From NCBI GenBank assembly GCA_965200795.1, contig CBDAVB010000026.1:85368-149367 (forward strand): a DNA stretch of 64,000 nt, in the 5' to 3' direction. The DNA comes from Parashewanella sp965200795. Lineage in GTDB: Bacteria; Pseudomonadota; Gammaproteobacteria; Enterobacterales; Shewanellaceae. A model generated the notes under the pieces. The model did no database searches and had not been told where the DNA came from. It was given only the letters and a program-made list of their open reading frames with translations. Of the stretch, positions 56,893 through 64,000 are shown piece after piece (positions within the stretch are counted from its first letter, which is position 1; every line of letters starts with the position of its first letter). Position numbers and translations under genes: made by a program.

Positions 56893-59800
56893 TCAGGTAA
56901 CAACGGCACCACGTATTTCAAAAATTTTTATACTTAACCTCATCACCCCGCGCAGAAAGAAATTAATAGCAAATGGTTTGTGGGCGATACCTAAAATCAG
57001 TTCATTATCCTCGGAAAAAAAATCCTTTCTGACGATATGCCCCGCGGCGGGCGCGTCCGGGTATAATTCCGGGCATAAGCGGCCTTTCCTCAGAATATCA
57101 TGACTGTATGTTTCTGTCTGAGCGTTATCAGCGGTGAGTTCATCGCCGCTAAGCAGAGGCTGTATCGCCGTCCAGTAAAGGATCTCTTTCGCGGCTGAAG
57201 TTAACCACCGCTGATAAACGGTTTCAGATAATCCCAGCGCCGACTGTAAAGACGGCGCGGTTTTCGGGGTGAAATACCCCTGAAGAAAGGCTTCGCACGA
57301 CTTCGCTATAAACTCTTTTGTCCGCTCAACCGCGGCGGTATCTTTATAGTGATAAGTCCCGGCTTGCTGAGATCTTAACCGTGAGCGCAGCAGAATAACG
57401 GCGGTTAATTGTTCGCAGATTGCGTTGCTGAAAGCCAGTCGTTGTATTACCGGCTCAGGATAGATGCTGTAATTTAAATTTGAGCTGCTTTCAAAGTAAC
57501 CGTTGATATTTCCGAATAACTCATAGTCGCTCAAATTCCGTAAGCCGTCGTATCCGATATCCGGCCTTTCAGTAGCGCTTTGCCGCCATCCGCTGAACTG
57601 ACCCGGATACAAAATTTCCTCATTTGGCCGGCTCCCCAGAAAGCTGCGTAAAGCAATCCATCGGCCTATTACCGCACCTGAATGAAATGCCGGTATTACA
57701 CCGGTTAACACCACGCCCGCTGAGTCCATCAGCCCTAAATCGCGGCAGGCGGTGAGCAGCCCCCCCTCGGGCCCGGTAAAGGTGTCCCCCTCTTTATCGC
57801 TGCGCTGATGCGCGTAGCGGGTATAATTTTCAGAAGCCTTATAGCAGAGCAGATTAACCCGGTTCTGAGCGTCTATTTTGATTTCATCCTCAAGCCGCCC
57901 GGTGATTGCCGGCAATTCACTTTTTTTAACGGCGGCGAAACAGACAAAGACCGGTATTCGGCTGTGAAGCGGGATACGGGCTTTTTCCCGCTTAAAGTAC
58001 TGATAGATTAATCCTTGCGTGACTAACACCTGCGGGCTTTCATCCTGCCGCTGAAACTTGTAATGATAATACTCTCCGTTGTCATAGATTCTGATTGTCC
58101 GGCCTCCCGCGATTGCCGCGGTTTTCCGCTTCATTCTGTTTAATTCCTCCGCCGGGCACGGGGGAAAGGCCGTTAAGCGGTTCCGCTCGATATAATTATG
58201 GAGTCTGGTGCCTTCACTGAATCTCGGCGGAGTATAACCGGTCGCGTGAAAGCAGGAGTGAAGTAATTCATTGTGAAAAGGGTCATGAGCATCGGAATCC
58301 AGAGGATTTACGGGCTCGGTGAATCGCGTTTGTGAAGTTACGGGCCGCTTAAGCCGCGGCGGAGTATTTATCAGGCCAATCAGCTGCTTTTTGAGTTCAC
58401 CGGACACGTCTGAGGACGTCAGTACCGCCAGATGGTGGGCGCCGCTCTGATGGACGCATTGTTTAATGAGTTCAGGCATCAGATGATTACAGAGCCTTTG
58501 ACAGCGCCTGATAATATCGGGAAGCTGACCGGCCGCCTGCTGCTCTGTCACTAAGTGCCGCTCAATAAGAGTCATAAAAAATGAGTCGGTTATATGAGGG
58601 ATGATTGCTTTATCACAGCTGTAAGCGAGCCGGTTGTGCGCGAGCCGGCATAATTGGTCGTTTTTTATGCGGTCAGGAACGTATTTCAACGCACCCGCCT
58701 CATGACCGCAGGCTATGCCGCACAGCCTTAAGGCGTCTTCATCGCTTAACTCATTTAAAGGAATAACTTCTAACAGCCATCCTCGTTTTGATAAACAATC
58801 CTCACACAGCGCTAATCCCCGGGGGAGTGTCAACAGTGTCTTCGGCACAAACTTAAGTGCGCCCGGGTTCTGGTGACATGCCGTTTCACAAAACTTCTGA
58901 CCATGTTCACTATGTAAGAGTTCCGGCCTGACAAACTCCAGCATTTCACCGCATTTGTTCAGCACCACTCCGGTCAGGGATATTTCTGTTTCTTTCGTCA
59001 GGCATTCTTTTTTAATGTACCGGTAATTTTTAGCGTTAACTCCACAGGCGAAAAAATGAAAGCGTTCATTTATATTTATGACGCGGCTATCAAGCAGGAC
59101 GGGTAATGTTTCTAACGCTTCATCATAAGTTTCAGACGCCTTAAAAATAAGGCCGAGTCCGCCAATGCCGGTCAGGTATTTTCCCGGTGTAAAAAATATG
59201 GCATAACCGTCAATTTTTACTGCCTCATTACAGAGCGCCGGGCCGATGCCTATGTCGTTTAGTATTGTTTCATCAATATATGTAAGACTACTAACACCAT
59301 GACGAATGAAGATGTTTATACAAATTTCACGGCCGACGTCACTTTGAAAAAAACGCCGGTCAAAATATGCCAGACACTTACCGCTCTGCTCAGCAGCCAG
59401 TTCGAGAAACCGCGCGCCGAAAGCGCCGTTTTTGAATCCCTCAGGTATGTGCGGGTACGCGAACCCGTACTTGCTTTGTGACGCGATTTCGCAGAGTGTT
59501 CTGCCTTTTATGCCTCGCAGATACTTTTCAGGCACATACGCCAGTGCGTCGCCATTTTTTGCGCAGGCGATTTTACAGAGGCGGTAGCCGATTTCCCGGT
59601 AACTGTCTTCGTCAAAGAAAAAACCGGGGACGTCGGCTAACGCCCGACCTCTCTCTTCGCAGGCCGCCGCACATATCGGAATCCCCGCTGCTGTTTTAAA
59701 CACTTCCGCCGGCACTTTTTTAAGAGTAAGACCATTTCGCTGACAAGCGAAAAGGTAAAGTTCCGGCGGAATTAATGACTTCGGTAAAATGTCCAGAATA

Positions 59801-60333
59801 TCTTTACGAAGAAGAGTCCTGATTATTTCCCAGTACCCCAGTTTAGCCATTTTCACGATTATTGATTTCTGCTCATCATTAAATGAGTCAAGTTGTGATT
59901 TAAACGACGGCTGCACCTCAGGGTGAAGTATAATATGAATGCCGAAGTGCCCGATAAGAGCGGTAATGTCCGCCGCGGTCAGACTCTCAGCACCGATTAA
60001 TTTCAGCAGACTGTTTGTGATATTTATATCGATATTACCGGGTTTACCGGGCAGACGGAGTTCGTTTACGCTCAGCGGTGACGTCTGATGAGTCTGATGT
60101 TCCCGGACGTGCCCGGCACGGGAAGTTCCGTCCTGAGAGTCCGGCTGAAAACGGGCGTCCTGAGAAGAGCAGGCGAAACGCTTGTTGTTTACTCTGACGG
60201 GAACCGGTTTTTCAACGACGGCATACCGGTTTCCGGCCGCATGAAGCAGCGCCGGACTTTCCTCTTGTAAAGCGTCATTCTCCGCGGCGTTTGAAGCCGC
60301 GTTTGCCGGCGTTAATTCAGAAATGCGTTCCAT
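56893..60333 (-). CDS. Giant repeat protein (1,146 residues), possible effector
   Basis: Residues ~1-110 are polar and disordered. Residues ~190-620 hold about ten 36-45-residue helical repeats of the type LCxxACxxNGxALxYVPExY, for example ICAAACEERGRALADVPGFFF, LCKIACAKNGDALAYVPEKY and FCETACHQNPGALKFVPKTLL; they resemble DUF4116-like repeats seen in proteins of protist-associated bacteria. A C-terminal half of about 450 residues follows, with GRTIRIYDNGEYYHYKFQRQ and a conserved-looking WIALRSFLGSRPNEEIL; I cannot name its fold. No signal peptide. GC-rich compared with the ankyrin genes. Host-directed role is inferred from repeats and context. Confidence 0.6.
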   Translation of the reverse strand: MERISELTPANAASNAAENDALQEESPALLHAAGNRYAVVEKPVPVRVNNKRFACSSQDARFQPDSQDGTSRAGHVREHQTHQTSPLSVNELRLPGKPGNIDINITNSLLKLIGAESLTAADITALIGHFGIHIILHPEVQPSFKSQLDSFNDEQKSIIVKMAKLGYWEIIRTLLRKDILDILPKSLIPPELYLFACQRNGLTLKKVPAEVFKTAAGIPICAAACEERGRALADVPGFFFDEDSYREIGYRLCKIACAKNGDALAYVPEKYLRGIKGRTLCEIASQSKYGFAYPHIPEGFKNGAFGARFLELAAEQSGKCLAYFDRRFFQSDVGREICINIFIRHGVSSLTYIDETILNDIGIGPALCNEAVKIDGYAIFFTPGKYLTGIGGLGLIFKASETYDEALETLPVLLDSRVININERFHFFACGVNAKNYRYIKKECLTKETEISLTGVVLNKCGEMLEFVRPELLHSEHGQKFCETACHQNPGALKFVPKTLLTLPRGLALCEDCLSKRGWLLEVIPLNELSDEDALRLCGIACGHEAGALKYVPDRIKNDQLCRLAHNRLAYSCDKAIIPHITDSFFMTLIERHLVTEQQAAGQLPDIIRRCQRLCNHLMPELIKQCVHQSGAHHLAVLTSSDVSGELKKQLIGLINTPPRLKRPVTSQTRFTEPVNPLDSDAHDPFHNELLHSCFHATGYTPPRFSEGTRLHNYIERNRLTAFPPCPAEELNRMKRKTAAIAGGRTIRIYDNGEYYHYKFQRQDESPQVLVTQGLIYQYFKREKARIPLHSRIPVFVCFAAVKKSELPAITGRLEDEIKIDAQNRVNLLCYKASENYTRYAHQRSDKEGDTFTGPEGGLLTACRDLGLMDSAGVVLTGVIPAFHSGAVIGRWIALRSFLGSRPNEEILYPGQFSGWRQSATERPDIGYDGLRNLSDYELFGNINGYFESSSNLNYSIYPEPVIQRLAFSNAICEQLTAVILLRSRLRSQQAGTYHYKDTAAVERTKEFIAKSCEAFLQGYFTPKTAPSLQSALGLSETVYQRWLTSAAKEILYWTAIQPLLSGDELTADNAQTETYSHDILRKGRLCPELYPDAPAAGHIVRKDFFSEDNELILGIAHKPFAINFFLRGVMRLSIKIFEIRGAVVT

Positions 60334-60940
60334 ATAAAATTTACCCCCGACGTGTGATTAATTATGGGAAGGTATGAACGTATCTTACCCGATATGTGAT
60401 TAATTTTTTTGCAGACTTGGCAATATCTTAGAATGATTGATTATGAAAATCCTGTCAGAAGATACACGCATGCCTGCGGGAGGTTTTACCGACATAAAAG
60501 TACCCGACTATAAGTTTTTCACTTCTCTGACGCCCGTTTTAAGCACTCTGCTGCGTTACTCTTGCTTGAAAGACTGCCGGTATTACTGCGCAAGAGCGCC
60601 TTGTCGAGTTAACCTGAGCGCCAAAAATATCGAAAAACTTATAGTCGGTCACTTAACGACATTTTTGTATGCCGGTAATATCTGCACCTCGCTTTCTGTG
60701 CCTTGTATAAGCGGAGAATAAACGACAGCAAGACGGGGAAATTATTTCGGGACGGTTCCTAAGTTCATTAACGCATGCTGTTAGCGGTAATCCAGTGTCT
60801 TTGCCTGAAAAAAGAAAAAGCCGCCGGATGACCGCCGTGTAAAGCTGCCGTTATTACATTTCCTGCTTTCGCAGGATGACGAGATGAATAAATCCAATGA
60901 GTTAAAAAACACACATCGGGTTATTCAGTAAAATAAGTAA
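60334..60940. other. Spacer with a MITE-like repeat and a palindromic repeat
   Basis: Apart from copy C (60496-60656) it holds TTTCCTGCTTTCGCAGGATG (about 60859-60878), a dispersed palindrome also present near 29031. No gene; the small frame at 60437-60721 is repeat-derived. Confidence 0.5.
60496..60656. repeat. MITE-like repeat, copy C
   Basis: Left end AAAAGTACCCGACTATAAG, right end inverted TAAGTGACCGACTATAAG. Shares the end core (GAC-TATAAGTTTTTC) with copies A and B but a different interior, which instead matches copy D. Confidence 0.65.
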
Positions 60941-62773
60941 TTATTCATCCAAAAATGATTTAAGGATCTCTGAGCGAGAAGGGTGACGCAGTTTACGAAG
61001 CGCTTTAGCTTCAATCTGACGAATACGCTCACGGGTAACGTCAAATTGCTTACCAACTTCTTCAAGTGTATGGTCAGTATTCATATCAATACCGAAACGC
61101 ATACGAAGCACTTTGGCTTCTCTTGCCGTTAAGCCCGCTAACACTTCATGTGTCGCATTCTTAAGGCTTTCGCCTGTTGCGCTGTCAAGCGGCAGCTCGA
61201 GGGTGGTATCCTCGATAAAATCACCTAAGTGCGAATCTTCATCATCACCGATCGGGGTTTCCATGGAGATAGGCTCTTTGGCAATCTTCAGTACCTTACG
61301 GATCTTGTCTTCTGGCATCTGCATGCGCTCAGCCAGCTCTTCCGGTGAAGGCTCACGCCCCATTTCTTGCAGCATTTGACGCGAAATACGGTTCAGCTTA
61401 TTGATGGTTTCAATCATGTGAACCGGAATACGTATGGTACGAGCCTGGTCAGCAATCGAACGGGTAATGGCCTGACGAATCCACCATGTCGCATAAGTCG
61501 AGAACTTATAACCCCGGCGGTATTCAAACTTATCAACCGCTTTCATCAGGCCGATGTTACCTTCTTGAATCAAATCCAGGAATTGCAGACCGCGGTTGGT
61601 GTACTTTTTAGCGATAGAAATTACCAAACGTAAGTTGGCTTCAACCATTTCTTTCTTAGCGCGGCGTGCTTTGGCTTCACCAATTGACATACGACGGTTG
61701 ATGTCTTTAATCGCGGCGATGCTAAGACCGGTCTCCTGCTCAACGGCTTCAAGCTTGGAGATACAACGTAAAACGTCATCTTTAACACGAACCAGCGCAT
61801 CGGAGTAGACTTTACCTGCGTTTAATTCCGTATTGAACCATTCTGCGCTTGCCTCATTGCCGCCGAATAACTTGATGAAGTTTTTCTTAGGCATTTTAGC
61901 TTGTTCAACAGTCAGCTTCATGATCAGACGTTCTTGAACACGAACTCTGTCCATCATGCCGCGCATGCCTTTTACTAACATGTCGAACTGCTTAGGCATT
62001 AAACGGAACTCTTTAAATAGTTCGCCAAGCTCAAATAATGCTTTTACAGAGTGGTGATTATCACGACCTTTTTGTGCGATCGTTTGTTGCGCTACTTCAT
62101 AAAGGTTGCGAAGCTGAGTGAAACGCTCCTTAGCTTCTTCAGGATCCGGGCCTTTGTTGCCGTCATCCTCGTCATCAGCGTCATCATCATCATCTTCGTC
62201 ATCTAACTCTTCGTCAGACAGTTCAGAACCTACGTGAGTTGCCGTCGGAGCAAGGTCTTCTTCCTCGTCCGGGTTTACAAATCCAGAGATAATGTCGGAT
62301 AAACGTATTTCTTCGGCTTCGTATTTGTCGAATTGCTCAAGGATCATCGAGATAGCTTGCGGGTATTCAGCAACAGAGCCTTGAACTGTGTTTATCCCTT
62401 CTTCGATACGTTTTGCGATTACGATTTCGCCTTCGCGGGTCAGTAGTTCTACTGTACCCATTTCACGCATGTACATACGAACAGGATCAGTGGTGCGGCC
62501 TATTTCGCTTTCCACTGTAGCCAGCGCAGCCGCTGCTTCTTCCGCGGCGTCTTCATCTGTGCTGTCTTCCGACATCATGATTTCATCGGCATCCGGTGCT
62601 TCTTCAAACACGCGAATACCCATGTCATTTATCATCTGGATAATATCTTCGATCTGGTCAGAATCGACCATGTCAGCAGGTAAGTGATCGTTCACTTCTG
62701 CATAAGTCAGGTAACCTTGTTCTTTACCTTTGGCAAGTAACAGTTTTAGTTGCGACTGCGGGGTATGATCCAT
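60941..62773 (-). CDS. rpoD: RNA polymerase sigma-70 (RpoD)
   Basis: Primary sigma factor, 610 residues from ATG 62773 (MDHTPQSQLKLLLAKGKEQGYL), which fits E. coli RpoD and has GGATGA upstream; an ATG nine bases earlier also exists. Region 1.1 is followed by an acidic non-conserved region (EELDDEDDDDDADDEDD), region 2 (NLRLVISIAKKYTNRGLQFLDLIQEGNIGLMKAVDKFEYRRGYKFSTYATWWIRQAI), region 3 and region 4 (TLEEVGKQFDVTRERIRQIEAKALRKLRHPSRS). It directs most transcription. It follows dnaG, as in the rpsU-dnaG-rpoD operon. Confidence 0.98.
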   Translation of the reverse strand: MDHTPQSQLKLLLAKGKEQGYLTYAEVNDHLPADMVDSDQIEDIIQMINDMGIRVFEEAPDADEIMMSEDSTDEDAAEEAAAALATVESEIGRTTDPVRMYMREMGTVELLTREGEIVIAKRIEEGINTVQGSVAEYPQAISMILEQFDKYEAEEIRLSDIISGFVNPDEEEDLAPTATHVGSELSDEELDDEDDDDDADDEDDGNKGPDPEEAKERFTQLRNLYEVAQQTIAQKGRDNHHSVKALFELGELFKEFRLMPKQFDMLVKGMRGMMDRVRVQERLIMKLTVEQAKMPKKNFIKLFGGNEASAEWFNTELNAGKVYSDALVRVKDDVLRCISKLEAVEQETGLSIAAIKDINRRMSIGEAKARRAKKEMVEANLRLVISIAKKYTNRGLQFLDLIQEGNIGLMKAVDKFEYRRGYKFSTYATWWIRQAITRSIADQARTIRIPVHMIETINKLNRISRQMLQEMGREPSPEELAERMQMPEDKIRKVLKIAKEPISMETPIGDDEDSHLGDFIEDTTLELPLDSATGESLKNATHEVLAGLTAREAKVLRMRFGIDMNTDHTLEEVGKQFDVTRERIRQIEAKALRKLRHPSRSEILKSFLDE

Positions 62774-62967
62774 AGATATCATCCAATTAGGGTAAAAGGT
62801 GGTAAACAGTTTACGATGCTTTGTGACTGATTTTATTGACTAGTCAAAATCACGCAAAGCGTCAATTATACTCGCGAGACCGCAAGATGCAACTTGCTAA
62901 ATCACGAATATTTACTCTTTCGCATATTTGTATGCGAATCAAAATTTACTAAAAATAAAAACTTTCT

Positions 62968-64000
62968 TTACTTCTGGCTTTTGATTATTGAAATCAATTT
63001 TTGTAATTGAACTCGCTCTTCTTTCGTGTGTACCGGCTTCAAACTGAGTTCCTGATAACGCTGTTCCAGGTATTGGTTGTTTAACCAGACGAGCGACTTT
63101 TTAAACTCATTTTGAAGGTTATTTTCTGTGATTTGGTGATCCCACCTCGCTAATTTCTTTAAGGTATTGAACTCTGGTTTTTCCCGATAAGTCTCGATTA
63201 ACTGAGCGCTGGTTAACTCCTCATTACGAGTTAAATCTAATAACCGGATCAATAAATCAAGACCCGGCATCGATAAATGTGACAGGGCTGGTTGCTTAGG
63301 TAGGTTACTACCTAAATCGGGGCTCTGAACTAAAAGCGCAATGGCTAGACGCAGAGGGGTTCCGCGGCCTTTTAAGCCTTTTGCCCCCAACGGGTTTGCC
63401 TTTGCTGCTTCAGCGCTGAAGCCTAATTTCTTTTTAAGCTCTTCACTGCTGTTCATTCCTAATTTACGGGAAAGATTTTCCAGCAGTAAGTTTTTTAAAA
63501 TCGGATCTTTAATTTTTCCGATTAAATCTATCGCTGATTTGGCAAATTTACTTTTATCGCCGCTTGATTCAGTGCTTAAATTGGTAAACAGGAAGTCATT
63601 TAAACGTTGAGCGTTATCGATTAAGCCTTCAAAGGCCTCTTTACCGATTTTGCGGATCATCGAGTCAGGATCTTCACCTTGCTCAAGGAACATAAATTTA
63701 ATCTGGTCGCCCGGTTTCAGTAATGGCAGTGATGTTTCAAGCGCTCGCCATGCGGCTTCCTGACCCGCTCTGTCTCCGTCGTAACAACAAACGATTTGTT
63801 CAGCGTTACGCAGCAGCAGCTGAAGTTGTTCAGCCGTCGTTGAAGTACCAAGTGAGGCTACGGCATAGTCAACACCGAACTGAGCTAAAGCCACAACATC
63901 CATATAGCCTTCGACAATTAAAATCGTCTTTGGGTTCCGGTGGCGCTGCTTGAGCTCATACAAGCCGTATAGTTCATTACCCTTATGAAAGATGGGCGTT
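62968..64000 (-). CDS. dnaG: DNA primase (DnaG), C-terminal part, truncated by the window edge
   Basis: The frame enters at 64000 and ends at 62968; about 344 residues are visible. They begin within the TOPRIM domain (PIFHKGNELYGLYELKQ), with the catalytic EGYMDV and the metal-binding CYDGDRAGQEAAW, followed by the C-terminal DnaB-binding helical region. DnaG makes RNA primers at the replication fork. The N-terminal zinc domain lies outside the window. Confidence 0.97.
   Translation of the reverse strand, partial: TPIFHKGNELYGLYELKQRHRNPKTILIVEGYMDVVALAQFGVDYAVASLGTSTTAEQLQLLLRNAEQIVCCYDGDRAGQEAAWRALETSLPLLKPGDQIKFMFLEQGEDPDSMIRKIGKEAFEGLIDNAQRLNDFLFTNLSTESSGDKSKFAKSAIDLIGKIKDPILKNLLLENLSRKLGMNSSEELKKKLGFSAEAAKANPLGAKGLKGRGTPLRLAIALLVQSPDLGSNLPKQPALSHLSMPGLDLLIRLLDLTRNEELTSAQLIETYREKPEFNTLKKLARWDHQITENNLQNEFKKSLVWLNNQYLEQRYQELSLKPVHTKEERVQLQKLISIIKSQK

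Noticed and set aside
60437..60721. 94-residue frame between the giant gene and rpoD
   Set aside because: Almost wholly inside MITE-like copy C.
1..64000. tRNA, rRNA or riboswitch
   Set aside because: No cloverleaf, rRNA segment or known riboswitch core was recognised by eye. A covariance search (tRNAscan-SE, Rfam) would be needed to exclude small RNAs.

Overview
The window looks like the chromosome of a host-associated gammaproteobacterium of the Vibrionales/Alteromonadales type. Supporting evidence: the dnaG-rpoD order at the right end, a gamma-type RpoD, DUF3549/DUF3301, a YeeN-type YebC protein, a DUF2375-like protein, an ECF11 sigma/ChrR pair with its usual satellite genes, and a DUF523-photolyase operon. 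Three tandem ankyrin proteins, a PqaA-like hydrolase, a VirK-like protein and several large orphan proteins suggest life with a eukaryotic host. Many IS copies and genes broken by IS insertions suggest a genome being reshaped by transposition. The species cannot be named from the sequence alone.

Region 1 (1-17.7 kb) is a decayed sedentary integron. It holds a truncated integron integrase gene (minus strand) with an intact LexA box, an attI region, and six cassettes read away from the integrase. Cassette borders were assigned because the first bases of each cassette (R') are the reverse complement of the R'' box of the same cassette's attC: GTTATGTTTTT/AAAAACATAAC, GTTAGCT/AGCTAAC, GTTGAAC/GTTCAAC, GTTATGTGC/GCACATAAC, GTTGAAC/GTTCAAC, GTTATGTTTC/GAAACATAAC. 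Cassettes 1, 2, 4 and 6 carry candidate defence or toxin genes (DUF4747 plus a membrane protein, DUF2971, a two-gene HEPN module, a KHD-motif protein). Cassettes 3 and 5 each hold a near-identical IS91-type transposase plus tyrosine recombinase. Three IS5/IS1182-like, two IS630 and one truncated IS50-like element are layered on top, up to three deep.

Region 2 (17.9-21.6 kb) is an ECF sigma factor/ChrR stress module with two DUF2878 membrane proteins, a chalcone-isomerase-like protein and a DUF3833 lipoprotein. I find the same promoter motif, TGAWCY-N16-CGTA (first base C in one case), before the sigma gene, before both DUF2878 genes, and before the DUF523/DUF1722-phrB operon 25 kb away, so these genes appear to form one photo-oxidative stress regulon.

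Region 3 (21.8-37.2 kb) has an orphan gene, an IS701-like IS, an iron alcohol dehydrogenase, a YfhL-type ferredoxin, three paralogous ankyrin proteins (the middle one split by a TGA) and a PqaA-like hydrolase. Region 4 (37.3-50.1 kb) is mostly conserved chromosome: yeeN-type gene, Lon-family protease, photolyase operon, a DUF368 transporter with a duplicated 5' end, DUF3301/DUF3549 and a VirK-like gene. A secreted repeat protein in this region is split by the IS701-like element. Region 5 (50.9-64 kb) has a gene split by an IS50-like element, whose product ends in a basic NLS-like tail, then cytochrome c, a J-domain protein, a 1,146-residue repeat protein, rpoD and the 3' part of dnaG. A family of about 165-bp MITE-like repeats is scattered through regions 3-5.
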